Shown: positions 1-8,712, counted from the stretch's first letter. The stretch is 64,000 nt of DNA from an uncultured Nitrospira sp. (GCA_902500825.1 CABVRX010000006.1:80283-144282), one strand, 5' to 3'. The notes: generated by a model from the letters alone, not told the origin. Numbers and translations: made by a program.

Positions 1-136
1 AGATGCAGGCCGCCGCCACGACCGACCAGAGCCCGTTCACTTTTTCGTTTGGATTCATGGCACCCATCACATGGGCAAGGGCCACAGCGCCAAGGATGCC
101 AAGCAGCACCCAGAGCAAATTCACAGCCGCTTTCAT
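1..136 (-). CDS. cstA: Carbon starvation protein CstA, N-terminal fragment (cut by window edge)
   Basis: The reverse strand reads a membrane N-terminus starting MKAAVNLLWVLLG and reaching NGLWSVVAAACI at the window edge. The order of a first hydrophobic helix followed by N-x-LW-x-VVA-x-x-CI matches the start of CstA, a peptide/pyruvate permease induced by carbon starvation. An upstream ATG at 145 is possible, but AGGA lies about 8 bases before the ATG at 136, so 136 is preferred. Only about 45 residues are visible, so the call rests on the family's characteristic N-terminus. Confidence 0.68.
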   Translation of the reverse strand, partial: MKAAVNLLWVLLGILGAVALAHVMGAMNPNEKVNGLWSVVAAACI

Positions 137-385
137 GCGCGGCATCCTAACATAAAAGAAAGAAGCGGGCGTGACCAGGCTGCCCTTTGTGCTCGCGGAA
201 CGCGGCACGCGTGGCGACCTATCCGGTTGCTTAGATTAGTTAATGAGGGTCCAGGTCGAACAAGTTCTGTTTGGCGAAGCTCGTTTGCTGTGCACGAGGA
301 CAACTATGGCTATCTCCCACTTCCCATAATTTGGTTGTACCGCATCTGATTGACTAAACATCATGAACGGAATATAAGAAGTCAA

Positions 386-555
386 CCTCTTAGCTGGGCA
401 AATGTTGCTAATCGCAACATGAGCTCTATGCCGGGTGTATAGCCAGGCTGCAATAAATTGTGTGACTTTCTTCGGGCGGTTCCCGGAGTCTCCTGAACCG
501 CCTGACCAGGCGGTTCAGGATCCTCCGAAAACCGCCCTACGCTCCAGGTAAGAGG
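386..555 (+). ncRNA. Retron msr-msd non-coding RNA
   Basis: The segment lies 80 bases before the retron effector and has full msr-msd architecture. The outer a1/a2 arms, CCTCTTAGCTGG (386-397) and CCAGGTAAGAGG (544-555), pair at 11 of 12 positions. The single mismatch is opposite G393 in TTAGC, the place of the branching guanosine in Eco1 (Ec86). An msr stem-loop follows: ATGTTGC (402-408), loop TAATC, GCAACAT (414-420). A weaker hairpin pairs 426-431 with 437-442. The msd is one long hairpin: 474-481 with 530-537 (8 bp), 484-488 with 523-527 (5 bp), and 491-503 with 508-520 (13 bp, 4-base loop), separated by 2x2 internal loops. The downstream reverse transcriptase would prime from G393 and copy the msd into msDNA. 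Exact transcript ends cannot be read from sequence. Confidence 0.86.
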
Positions 556-562
556 CAAAGGA

Positions 563-598
563 AGCCATCCTGTCTGGTGCAAGCCTCACAGGGTGGCT
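563..598 (+). terminator. Hairpin between retron RNA and effector
   Basis: AGCCATCCTGT (563-573) pairs with ACAGGGTGGCT (588-598) through 11 pairs, one of them G-T, around a 14-base loop. TTCTCTT follows. It could end the msr-msd transcript or protect its 3' end before the effector mRNA begins. The T-run is weak, so it may instead be read through as part of one operon transcript. Confidence 0.4.
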
Positions 599-635
599 TT
601 CTCTTATAATTTGCCATCCTGAAGAGGCACGCTCT

Positions 636-1526
636 GTGCGCTTCATCTCAACCTCAAAAATCCACAATCTCGTCAAAAAACTAACTGCATTATTTAAGAG
701 CAAGAGTATATTCCTCAGTCGCAAACGGCATATCGTGTTTGTATGCGGAGGGAGTTCTCCTCGAAGCGCCCGCATGCGTTTCCTGCGCTATGCCAAAGCG
801 GAGCTTCCAAATGTAACTTTCTTTTTGGCTGAAGCTGCTGAAAAGGATTGCCTTTCTCATAGCAAACCAACATTCCTCAACCTTTCAGATTTCGAAGAAC
901 TAGTTGCAGCAATCGCAGATTGCATCATTTTGTTTCCTGAAACACCTGGCGCCATTGCTGAACTAGGGCTCTTTTCAGGCTCGAAGACGGCTCGAAAGAG
1001 TCTACTGGTTGCAATTAAATCCGAGTATCAGAGCAATGATTCTTTTATTAATCGAGGTCCATTGGCCACAATTGATAAGGAATCATCATTTGGATCTCGC
1101 GTTGTTCTTGACTTCCAGAACCCTGATTTCTCTCACATCAAGCAAAAGCTAGCTCTGCTAGGGAAGTTCCGTAACCGATCTACCTTCAAGCACGAGACTC
1201 TTGCAAAAATGTCGAAGAGCGAAAAGCTGTTTGTGATCTTGGAAATCATAAATGTTTTTCGTGCACTTGCCTTGCCTGAGATCACTGAGATCTTAACCGC
1301 AATATTTTCTAAGCCGTCCGGCAAAGAGTTGCGATATCTCCTTTCAGTTCTTGTCGCTGCAGGTTATGTCACAAGGAAGGGCGCTGACGAAGAGTACTTC
1401 GCATCCGCAGAGCCACCTCACACATTTCTTGAGTATGAAAGAACTGGAATTGAAGAAATCAAGATATCAGTCTTGGACTACTACCAAAATACCGACGCCA
1501 TCAGATTTAAGCTTCTGGAGAGCTAG
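636..1526 (+). CDS. Retron effector, nucleoside deoxyribosyltransferase-like with C-terminal winged helix
   Basis: This 296-residue protein is the effector of the retron. An N-terminal Rossmann-like domain begins IVFVCGG (residues 33-39) and carries the family hallmark IILFPETPGAIAELG (97-111). It aligns closely with the equivalent segment of the Eco1 (Ec86) effector, where the Glu in the -ELG- element is catalytic (E109 here). The last 100 residues look like a winged helix-turn-helix (ALPEITEILTAIF, then LLSVLVAAGYVTRKG). In type II-A retrons the RT-msDNA complex restrains such effectors, and phage interference releases the toxic nucleoside-hydrolysing activity. The start is GTG with GAAGAGG 8 bases upstream. 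The stop is 3 bases before the RT start, so the two are surely co-transcribed. The base composition is clearly AT-richer than the surrounding genes, which suggests horizontal acquisition. Confidence 0.88.
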   Translation: MRFISTSKIHNLVKKLTALFKSKSIFLSRKRHIVFVCGGSSPRSARMRFLRYAKAELPNVTFFLAEAAEKDCLSHSKPTFLNLSDFEELVAAIADCIILFPETPGAIAELGLFSGSKTARKSLLVAIKSEYQSNDSFINRGPLATIDKESSFGSRVVLDFQNPDFSHIKQKLALLGKFRNRSTFKHETLAKMSKSEKLFVILEIINVFRALALPEITEILTAIFSKPSGKELRYLLSVLVAAGYVTRKGADEEYFASAEPPHTFLEYERTGIEEIKISVLDYYQNTDAIRFKLLES

Positions 1527-1529
1527 ACC

Positions 1530-2447
1530 GTGTTCCTCCAAAGACTCGCAAAGATTACAGGACTTTCTGAATCCCACATCGCTAAAATTGCGCGAACGGC
1601 CAATCATCGCTATCGAACATACCAAATCCCAAAGAGGAGAGGGGGATTCAGAACAATCGATCATCCCTCAAAACATCTTAAGTTTTTGCAAAGGTGGCTT
1701 GTGCGAAACATCTTTTCACATACCCCAGTACATCCCTCCGTCTACTCGTATAAAGAAGGGATCAGTATTCGTGAACACGCGCGCCTCCATCTCAACAGCA
1801 AATACACCCTGCGCATCGATTTTCGAGACTTCTTCCCGTCCATTAGATCCACGGATGTCCAAAAGCTACTTATTGAGAACCGTAGCAGGATTCCCGTCCA
1901 GCTATCGGAGCGAGACATCCGGATTGTATGCGCCCTGTCTTGCAGGAATGACAAGCTCACGATTGGAGCCCCCTGCTCACCAGCAATTTCAAATGCCATC
2001 ATGTATGAATTCGACAAGCACTGGAGTCAAAGAGCCCACAGGTTCGATATCATCTACTCTCGCTATGCAGACGATATTTACTTTTCCACGAATCGACCTG
2101 GCGTGCTTTCGAAGGTCCTATCAGAATTGAAAGATGATCTTAAATCCCGCGCCTCACCACGGCTCGTATTGAACGCAGCAAAAACGATTTTCACTTCAAG
2201 AAAACGAAGGAGGGTGATCACCGGAATAGTTGTCACATCAAACAGGAAACTGTCATTGGGGCGTGAGAAGAAACGACAGCTGAGAACTCTCGTGCATCTA
2301 TTTAGCCAGCACCAGCTTGATCGAGACCGAGCGAAATCTTTACAAGGTTTCTTGTCGTATGCATCGACGATAGAGCCTTTGATTATTACCCGCCTCAAAA
2401 AGAAATTTGGAACTGAGTTGATTGCCAAGATTGTCGAAATGCCTTAG
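1530..2447 (+). CDS. Retron reverse transcriptase
   Basis: This 305-residue RT has the expected retron length. Visible motifs are the palm aspartate in RIDFRDFF (D97), the retron-specific NAxxH element as HARLH (83-87), GAPCSPAISN (146-155), the catalytic YADD (179-182), and the retron VTG-type motif as VITG (229-232). The basic C-terminal thumb binds the msr stem-loops. It would start cDNA synthesis from the 2'-OH of the branching G in the upstream RNA and stay bound to the msDNA. It starts at GTG with GGAGAG from the end of the effector gene as ribosome site. The order RNA, NDT effector, RT matches type II-A retrons such as Eco1 and Sen2. Nothing appears broken. Confidence 0.93.
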   Translation: MFLQRLAKITGLSESHIAKIARTANHRYRTYQIPKRRGGFRTIDHPSKHLKFLQRWLVRNIFSHTPVHPSVYSYKEGISIREHARLHLNSKYTLRIDFRDFFPSIRSTDVQKLLIENRSRIPVQLSERDIRIVCALSCRNDKLTIGAPCSPAISNAIMYEFDKHWSQRAHRFDIIYSRYADDIYFSTNRPGVLSKVLSELKDDLKSRASPRLVLNAAKTIFTSRKRRRVITGIVVTSNRKLSLGREKKRQLRTLVHLFSQHQLDRDRAKSLQGFLSYASTIEPLIITRLKKKFGTELIAKIVEMP

Positions 2448-2635
2448 CGCCTATACTAAGACACATTCTGAACAATCTTGTTTCCGCTTATCTCACCTCA
2501 TTGATTCATTTGTAGCCAGAAACCACACCTCCATGCGATGACTGATTCGACTCACCGACGGATGGACAAGCAGCACGGGCGACGGTATCCTCTTGCAATC
2601 TTGATGTTTTGCTTCGCTTCCGTCATATAAGCTCC

Positions 2636-3298
2636 ATGCTCACCCTCATCCAATTTCCTTGGTCTCCCTTCTGCATCACGATCAGGTACATCCTGACACG
2701 CCATCGTATTCCGTTTCGGCTCCACAACATCACCTACCATGATCGGGCCCTGATCATCAAAGCGACAAAAGGTCAGGGTCACACAGTGCCCTGCCTGATC
2801 GACGGCAAGCATGCCATCTGTGACCTCACGGATTTCGGACAGGAGGTTGCGCATTACGTGGATCGACGTTACCGGCTTAACCTCTTTCCCAAAGACCTCG
2901 ATGGGCTACAGCTGATTCTCTCCCACTATATCGAGAATGATGTGGAGTCGGTGGGGTTCAAGGTGAACGATACGTACGTGATTCCGACCCGCCCTCTCAT
3001 CGAACGGACGATGCTCATTCGTCACAAGGAGCGCAAATTCGGAAGAGAGTGCGTCCGAGAATGGACCACCCACCGACGGTATCTGTGTACGCAGTTTGCG
3101 GAACTCTTGAAGCCGATCGACAGCATGCTGGCACACTCACCATTTCTTCTGACCGATCGCCCGTTGTTCGTCGATTACAATCTCTACGGCGTACTCGGCA
3201 ACTACCTGTTCAACGGAAAGACACGATTGCCCAGTCTGAAGCACCTCCGACGCTGGTATCAGGCGATGAATACGGAAAACTATCCTGATTTGTCTTAA
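2636..3298 (+). CDS. Glutathione S-transferase-like protein
   Basis: The start MLTLIQFPWSPFC is typical of the thioredoxin-fold N-terminal domain of GST-like proteins, with SPFC at the redox/glutathione position. TVPCLIDG near residue 50 is the cis-Pro segment that normally contacts glutathione, followed by a DLTDFGQEV SNAIL-like segment. A helical C-terminal domain ends in LPSLKHLRRWYQAM. At 220 residues it is a normal GST length. The ATG at 2636 gives the conserved N-terminus, although an open TTG lies 9 codons upstream. The substrate is unknown. It is separated from the retron by about 190 bases and is not obviously part of it. Confidence 0.7.
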   Translation: MLTLIQFPWSPFCITIRYILTRHRIPFRLHNITYHDRALIIKATKGQGHTVPCLIDGKHAICDLTDFGQEVAHYVDRRYRLNLFPKDLDGLQLILSHYIENDVESVGFKVNDTYVIPTRPLIERTMLIRHKERKFGRECVREWTTHRRYLCTQFAELLKPIDSMLAHSPFLLTDRPLFVDYNLYGVLGNYLFNGKTRLPSLKHLRRWYQAMNTENYPDLS

Positions 3299-3368
3299 GA
3301 CATCTACGCGCGCCTTTCAATTACGGCTCATTCTATTCATCCTGCTTTTTGCTATACTCCTCCGCACC

Positions 3369-3767
3369 ATGCCATCGGACACCCCGGCCTCGCAGCCGAA
3401 CTGGGAAGATCGCCGCGAGTTTTATCGCATCACCGTCACTTTACCTATCTGTCTTCAGCCTGAAAGCGACCAGGCTGAGGCGACGCTTATCCAGCGGTCC
3501 GTCAACATCAGCGGCGGAGGCATCGGCGTTACGCTCGACCAGACCTTCGAGGTGAATGAAATTCTCTCCTGCACCCTACTCCTTCCCGGCGAAGTGCTTT
3601 TTAAGTCTTACCTCGAAGTGTTGCGTGTTGATCCCATCACCTACCCATCCAACACCTATCGCCTCCATGGCCGTTTCGCCAGGATGACCAATCAGGATCG
3701 AGAACTGCTGATCCGACATATAATCCAGTTCCAGCGCGAACACCTCACTAAGCACTACTCCGCCTGA
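3369..3767 (+). CDS. PilZ domain protein
   Basis: This small 132-residue protein has the c-di-GMP-binding signature: an arginine cluster DRREFYRI (residues about 14-21) followed by NISGGGIGV, the (D/N)xSxxG element of PilZ. It has no further domain, signal peptide or membrane helix, so it is probably a cytosolic c-di-GMP adaptor. The ligand call comes from the family signature; the output partner is unknown. A second PilZ gene follows directly. Confidence 0.82.
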   Translation: MPSDTPASQPNWEDRREFYRITVTLPICLQPESDQAEATLIQRSVNISGGGIGVTLDQTFEVNEILSCTLLLPGEVLFKSYLEVLRVDPITYPSNTYRLHGRFARMTNQDRELLIRHIIQFQREHLTKHYSA

Positions 3768-3859
3768 GCGGCCACCGCCTTCACTGTGACCAGGATTCCG
3801 TTTCGTCCCCGCGAAAGGGGGATTCATTCTGCCACGCAAGGCCGACTACACTCGCCACC

Positions 3860-4231
3860 ATGGAACCGACACGTCCCTATGTTCGACACCACTATCGAGT
3901 TCCGCTCGATGTGCAATATCCCGTGATGTTTTCCGATGCGGAAACGATCGCGGAGGGGAAGGTGATGAACCTCACCGTGTTCGGCTGCGCAATCGAGTGT
4001 GTCGGCGCCGCGCCTCAGCGGGCCACCCTCCGCATACGGCTGATCCTCCCGGACCAGGCACAGTCACTCCCGGTCGAAGAAGCGGAAGTCCGATGGGTTC
4101 AAGGGAATCGAATAGGGCTTCAGTTTCATAAAGTGGAGCGGGCGGCGGATTTTCGGCTTCACGGGTTTGTGTGGGATCGGATGGTCGAACGGCTCCGAAT
4201 GATCACTCAGGAAGGATTTTCCATCTCTTGA
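3860..4231 (+). CDS. PilZ domain protein
   Basis: At 123 residues it starts with RHHYRVPL, an RxxxR-like c-di-GMP-binding element, and continues with NLTVFGCAI. The second element has Thr-Val where most PilZ domains carry S-x-x-G, so ligand binding may be weaker or lost. The C-terminus LRMITQEGFSIS overlaps by 25 bases the tail of the convergent flippase-like gene. It lies about 90 bases after another PilZ gene. Confidence 0.72.
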   Translation: MEPTRPYVRHHYRVPLDVQYPVMFSDAETIAEGKVMNLTVFGCAIECVGAAPQRATLRIRLILPDQAQSLPVEEAEVRWVQGNRIGLQFHKVERAADFRLHGFVWDRMVERLRMITQEGFSIS

Positions 4232-5214
4232 TTCTGAGGCACTCTGTTTTTTCCAACCGTTGCCAAACATAACAGTCCGATGCCGATCCACACGAGCTCA
4301 CGGAACCGCCGCAACAGCGCGAACGTGATCCCCGTCACGTCACTGTAGCCGAACGCTTGGAGCAACAGGAGATTGCCCGCATCTTGAGCGCCCAGACTGC
4401 CGGGGATAAAGAAGGATCCACCTTTGATAAACACCGCGAGCGCTCCTATGGAGAGAGCAGACGACACACTCATCGAACCGCCGAGTAAATAGATGATCCC
4501 GAAGACTTCCATCGATTCGGCCATCCAGCCCAAAAAGTACACCCCCATCGACACATAAAAGGCCTTTTGATGGTGGCTGTAAAAATTCCGAATCGTCTGG
4601 TCGATCGAGCGCAGATGTTCTTCCTGCGCTTCCAGAGATCGGATTCGTACGCCAAATTTCTTGACCAACGACAGAATCGATGCAAAGAGTCCGCGATGCT
4701 GGATAAACACAAACCCTGCGATTGAACACACCAAGAGTCCGACACTCAGCAGTGCAGCTGTGATCGTCTGTCCTGCCGAGCTTCCGGCACCCAGAATCCA
4801 AAAAGCCAGGGCGATTCCCATGAGGATATAGAACACTTCGGCGATCGTCATGGTCGTCTTCGCAATCACAACGGACGCGGCCCCTTCCGCCATGGGAACG
4901 TCATATTTGTTGAGCAGATAGACCTTCAGCGGTTCGCCCCCCAGGTAGGCGGTCGGCGTGGTCATATTCACCACTTCGCCGGCGCTCCGAATCGTCAGCA
5001 GTCGCCAAAACGGAATCCTTTGTGCCGCTTGCCCCAACACGATTTTCCACCCATAGGCTTCAACGGAATACATGATGACAGATGGAATCAGGAGGGCGAG
5101 CAAGGCTGTCGGACCCAGTTGCGTCGCGGCCTCATAGATATTGGCGGGACCGATATGCCAGACAAGAAGGCTCAGAACGATGAGGCCCAGGGCTAGTAGG
5201 ATATAGCGCAACAC
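4207..5214 (-). CDS. Lysylphosphatidylglycerol synthase/flippase-type transmembrane protein
   Basis: This multi-helix membrane protein of about 335 residues belongs to the UPF0104/LPG_synthase_TM family. Family features are the segment GEVVNMTTPTAYLGGEPLK, the loop after helix 8, and GGSFFIPGSLGAQDAG near the end. It corresponds to the flippase half of MprF-like proteins, without the aminoacyl-transferase half. It is the last gene of the phosphonate operon, starting 25 bases after the CDP-alcohol phosphotransferase. A role in moving or displaying the modified lipid is plausible but inferred. The frame is open further upstream, but that stretch lies inside the previous gene. GTG at 5214 precedes the first helix (LRYILLALGLIVL); no good Shine-Dalgarno is seen. 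Confidence 0.8.
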   Translation of the reverse strand: MLRYILLALGLIVLSLLVWHIGPANIYEAATQLGPTALLALLIPSVIMYSVEAYGWKIVLGQAAQRIPFWRLLTIRSAGEVVNMTTPTAYLGGEPLKVYLLNKYDVPMAEGAASVVIAKTTMTIAEVFYILMGIALAFWILGAGSSAGQTITAALLSVGLLVCSIAGFVFIQHRGLFASILSLVKKFGVRIRSLEAQEEHLRSIDQTIRNFYSHHQKAFYVSMGVYFLGWMAESMEVFGIIYLLGGSMSVSSALSIGALAVFIKGGSFFIPGSLGAQDAGNLLLLQAFGYSDVTGITFALLRRFRELVWIGIGLLCLATVGKNRVPQNQEMENPS

Positions 5215-5239
5215 GTTAGTCGGATGGCAAACGCGGCAT

Positions 5240-6733
5240 TTATGGCCGAGGAGATGAGATTGCAGATGGGCGGATGACCCAGACCATGGCGCCGGCAAAC
5301 AGCAAGGAGCCGGCTGCCGCAAAGAGTAAAAACCAATAGAGTTGATCGAACAGCGCAAAGCCCAGTAAGGCCGCTGAGAAATCGCGGTTGGCGACATTTT
5401 TCAGCATGACGTCCGCCCAGGCTGCATGAGCAGGGGTTCTCCAACCACTCCCCGTTTTAATCTTTTGCGCCTTTTCGACAAGTAGGAATGCGAGGCCGTT
5501 GCCGAACACCGCAGCGACGCCCAGCGCAAGAGGAACCCAGTCGTCCGCTTGTCCGACGCGCACCGTATAGAGGCCTACGGCGATACCCACAAAAATCGCC
5601 ATATGCACGATGTTGTCCAAGACGATATCGAACCAGGCGCCGAACGGCGACTCGGTAAAGGTCAACCGCGCGACTTCACCGTCACAGCAATCAATCACGG
5701 CCGCTAATTGAAACAAAAGCGCTGCCACGATACCGGCGCTGTACGTGCCCATGCCAAACCCAACCGCAGCAACCAGACCGATGAGTCCGGCGAGAACCGT
5801 GATGGAATTGGGCGACAGCCCCATGGCGAGAAACAGGCGTGTGAACCAGCGAGAGACCTTGCGATTGAAATAGCGATCGACGATCCCTTCGAATTCCCCC
5901 TTGAGCGAATTGAACAATTTCTTTTCAGCTGTTTGGACATCGGACATGGTTCGGACGGGTTGATACCAATGACCCCGCTTCTCTTCGGCTGAGACGACAC
6001 GCACTCGACCATCCACCGCGGCCTGCTCAAGCCACTGCTGAATCGGAGGGCTCCCCTTCTGACTCACCGTTTGATTGGCAGTGCTCATCAGACTTGCCGG
6101 CACAACCACCAGCTCGGCGATACGCAAGGCCGGATCGTCGAAACGAGGACGGGCGAAAATCGTCGGGCGACCGGATGAGGCCTTCGATCGCACGCCCTGT
6201 ACCATGAACTGATCGACTTGCTGTGGTGGGGCTTGAGAGACCACGATAGCCTGACCGTCCTGGACATCACGCCGCAACCGTTCGATCAACCCTCGGGAGA
6301 ACACACTCTTGACGCTCGCAACCAACGCAAAGCCATGCACTTCGGCAGCCAAGGCTTCCCAAGTCCGAGGATCGTCGAGAGGAAATTCACGAATCGGCAT
6401 CCAACGGACGGGAATCGTGACGCGCGGCCCTTTACCGAGCGCCTGTTTCAGCTGCTCCTCCTCAGAACCGGAAAGGACGATTAATTGACGAATCCCCGCC
6501 CGTTGCAGAGTGAGCACGGTCCGTTGAAAGAGTCCGATTCCCACGACACTCGTCAGGGGCCCCACGTCGTCGATCTGAGACTCAATCGGACCGCCGAATA
6601 CCTCGACAGACGGCAGCAGAATCGCCGTCGCCAATCCGTGGATTTCAGCTCTTCTTTGAAGGGTGCTCTTACTCATGGACAACTGGACCTGCTTGCCGAT
6701 GGTTCCTTGCGTAGAAACTTCCCCATGGAACAC
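5240..6733 (-). CDS. CDP-alcohol phosphatidyltransferase with degenerate nucleotidyltransferase N-domain
   Basis: This is a two-domain protein. Residues about 30-265 resemble a nucleotidyltransferase fold but begin ATAILLPSVEVFGG, without the LAAGxGxRL nucleotide loop. From about residue 300 comes a membrane CDP-alcohol phosphotransferase with a perfect signature: D348-CC-D351-G352, A355-R356, G365, D369 and D373. Such enzymes displace CMP from a CDP- (or CMP-phosphonate-) activated group with an alcohol. The layout resembles inositol-phosphate cytidylyltransferase/DIPP synthase fusions, which is the main alternative identity. In this operon, right after a cytidylyltransferase, the simplest reading is transfer of aminoethylphosphonate from CMP-AEP to a lipid alcohol. 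GTG at 6733 gives a 21-base gap to the gene before; ATG at 6676 is an alternative start. Confidence 0.85.
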   Translation of the reverse strand: MFHGEVSTQGTIGKQVQLSMSKSTLQRRAEIHGLATAILLPSVEVFGGPIESQIDDVGPLTSVVGIGLFQRTVLTLQRAGIRQLIVLSGSEEEQLKQALGKGPRVTIPVRWMPIREFPLDDPRTWEALAAEVHGFALVASVKSVFSRGLIERLRRDVQDGQAIVVSQAPPQQVDQFMVQGVRSKASSGRPTIFARPRFDDPALRIAELVVVPASLMSTANQTVSQKGSPPIQQWLEQAAVDGRVRVVSAEEKRGHWYQPVRTMSDVQTAEKKLFNSLKGEFEGIVDRYFNRKVSRWFTRLFLAMGLSPNSITVLAGLIGLVAAVGFGMGTYSAGIVAALLFQLAAVIDCCDGEVARLTFTESPFGAWFDIVLDNIVHMAIFVGIAVGLYTVRVGQADDWVPLALGVAAVFGNGLAFLLVEKAQKIKTGSGWRTPAHAAWADVMLKNVANRDFSAALLGFALFDQLYWFLLFAAAGSLLFAGAMVWVIRPSAISSPRP

Positions 6734-6754
6734 CCCACCATGGTAAAGACTGTC

Positions 6755-7474
6755 TCATAATCTTGGCAAAACTTCCAATTCAGCTTTTTTTACGTCTTCG
6801 ATAAAATCGATCTCAGTCCAGGGCAACCCTCCGATTCGTTCATAACCGACCCGCACGTCCTGAAAATACTGCCGCAGCGCGTCTTCGTACTCCATGTCCC
6901 ACGATCCTCTGTCGATGTGGCTACGGAGCGACGAAACGACGCGAGGTGTGTCGGCATGTCGAACTCGAAGAAATCCAACCCCTTCACCGGCGTAGTCGTA
7001 CCGTTCCGGCATGTTCTTTGTCAGCGCGACAACTCGCCCCCCCACCGCGACCACCATACATTCTTCACCGGTCTGTTTCACCGACTCATCCATCAATAAC
7101 GCATTCTCAGAGGGTGACGACACCAGACGCCGTAGGATTTCCTGATGGAACAGCACATCGGCATCCATCACGATGGTATCGTCGTCGAGCGCGGTTCGTG
7201 CAATCCATAGCGAGGAAATGCTGCCTCTGTGAAACTGTTCGTTGACCAGAAACTTCACATCGACGCCGCAGGCATCCTGTTCGACCGCCTCGCGAATCAT
7301 CTCCTGCTTGTACCCGACGACGATCTCCGCCCGGCGAATTCCGACGGAAACCAGAGACTCCAAATAACGACGCAGGAGCGACCGGCCGCCGATCTCGATA
7401 AGACATTTCGGACGATGTTGAGTGACTTCCCACAGGCGCTTTCCCACTCCCGCTGCAAGGATGATTGCCTTCAT
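6755..7474 (-). CDS. Nucleotidyltransferase, probable CTP:2-aminoethylphosphonate cytidylyltransferase (PntC-like)
   Basis: This stand-alone NTP transferase has about 239 residues. The loop MKAIILAAGVGKRL is intact and is followed by HRPKCLIEIGG; MDADVLFH supplies the metal-binding Asp, and GSISSLWIAR is also present. The family includes PntC, which makes CMP-AEP from AEP and CTP. The ATG overlaps the transaminase stop as ATGA, so AEP formation and activation are translationally coupled. It is the only one of three NTP-transferase-like domains in the cluster with an intact nucleotide loop. Substrate assignment is by context; a sugar-phosphate nucleotidyltransferase cannot be excluded from sequence alone. 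Confidence 0.8.
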   Translation of the reverse strand: MKAIILAAGVGKRLWEVTQHRPKCLIEIGGRSLLRRYLESLVSVGIRRAEIVVGYKQEMIREAVEQDACGVDVKFLVNEQFHRGSISSLWIARTALDDDTIVMDADVLFHQEILRRLVSSPSENALLMDESVKQTGEECMVVAVGGRVVALTKNMPERYDYAGEGVGFLRVRHADTPRVVSSLRSHIDRGSWDMEYEDALRQYFQDVRVGYERIGGLPWTEIDFIEDVKKAELEVLPRL

Positions 7475-8553
7475 GCCGATTTGCACGCATGCTCGAATGC
7501 ATCAAGAAATCCGCTGAATTGCGCCTCGGACAATGCCCCCATATTGGCCACGCGGAAAATCTTGTTTTCCAAGTTGCCTTGGCCGGCATAAATGACATAG
7601 CCCTGCTGCTTCAGCCGGTCATGCAACGTGTGGTAGGAAACGCCATCCGGCAAGTGATAGGCCGTGATGGTATTCGATTGCCGTTCCGCCGGGAGAAGCG
7701 CCTGGACACCGAGTTTGGCCATTCGTTCACGGATCAAGGTGGCCATCTTCTTGTACCGCTGGATGCGATTGGTCACGCCTTCTTCAAGTAGTTCGTCGAG
7801 CGCTTCGTCGAAGGCATAATAGACCTGCACGGCGGGCGTGAAGGGAATCGTGCCTCGCCCTTCGTTGTCGATGTAATGGGTCAGATGGAGATACCACGAA
7901 CGCTTCGGGTACGAGCGCATTTTCTCGACGAACCCCTTCCGCACCAGCACGAACGAGACGCCCGGGAATCCCTGAATGCATTTTCCCGCCGTCCCCGTCA
8001 CCATATAGATGTGCGATCGCGCAATGTCGATCGTCTCACCCGCCAGAGCGCTGACGGCATCGAGCACAAACACCCGATTCTGATTATCGACGATCTCGGC
8101 GATCTCATGGATGGGATTGAGGAGTCCGGTGGTGGTCTCATGATGCACCATGCCGACGGCGTGCACTTCCTGATGCTGCCGCAAGGCAAGCAGCAATCTT
8201 TCCGGATCGGGCCGGACCGTCCATTCGTACTTCAACTCGCTCGCCCCCAAGCGATTGAGGCCCACGATTTGAGACATCCGTTCACCATACACACCGTTGT
8301 TGAGGATCAGCATACGACGGCCGTGAGGGAGCGACGACATCAAGGCGGCTTCGACGGCAGCCGTCCCTGATCCGGTCATCACGACGGCCACGTAGTCCGA
8401 TTCGGCTCCGGGGACAAAGGCCGTAAGCAGTTTGGCTTGGATGCGGTGAAGCAGGTCGGAGAATTCCTCTTCTCGATGACAGATATCGGGGTTCAGCAGT
8501 GCCTGCCGTACCCGATCGGAAACGTTCACCGGCCCAGGATTCAGGAGAACCAC
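7471..8553 (-). CDS. phnW: 2-aminoethylphosphonate--pyruvate transaminase
   Basis: This 360-residue fold-type I PLP enzyme has the PhnW pattern. It begins LLNPGPVNVSDRV and contains TGSGTAAVEA, the PLP-contacting D165 in VLDAVSA, and the Schiff-base lysine K191 in GTAGKCIQGFPG. In synthesis it runs phosphonoacetaldehyde to 2-aminoethylphosphonate with alanine as donor. In degradation it runs the other way, but no phosphonatase (PhnX) is nearby while PEP mutase and decarboxylase genes are, so the biosynthetic direction is inferred. The GTG start is preceded by AGGAGAG. A 159-base gap separates it from the decarboxylase genes, and its stop overlaps the next gene. Confidence 0.9.
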   Translation of the reverse strand: MVLLNPGPVNVSDRVRQALLNPDICHREEEFSDLLHRIQAKLLTAFVPGAESDYVAVVMTGSGTAAVEAALMSSLPHGRRMLILNNGVYGERMSQIVGLNRLGASELKYEWTVRPDPERLLLALRQHQEVHAVGMVHHETTTGLLNPIHEIAEIVDNQNRVFVLDAVSALAGETIDIARSHIYMVTGTAGKCIQGFPGVSFVLVRKGFVEKMRSYPKRSWYLHLTHYIDNEGRGTIPFTPAVQVYYAFDEALDELLEEGVTNRIQRYKKMATLIRERMAKLGVQALLPAERQSNTITAYHLPDGVSYHTLHDRLKQQGYVIYAGQGNLENKIFRVANMGALSEAQFSGFLDAFEHACKSA

Positions 8554-8712
8554 TCTTCTCTCCTTCCTCTTTTAAGGGGGCGTGATGGGCTTCTCTTTAT
8601 TGCACGCATTGACCGAGCACGCTCATTTCACCCACCTACCCCACGTCGCCGAGACTCCGTCGTGCCCGAGTCGTGCGCGGTCAGCGAGCACAGGGGAAGC
8701 TCGCCGCGCCCC

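Noticed and set aside
474..537. Palindromic GC-rich hairpin first considered as a transcription terminator or CRISPR-like repeat
   Set aside because: It occurs once, has no T-run and fits the msd stem of the retron exactly.
1351..2130. Long open frame inside the retron effector/RT region in another frame
   Set aside because: It overlaps the effector and the RT, both with clear motifs; the product is Ser/Arg/Pro-rich with no motif.
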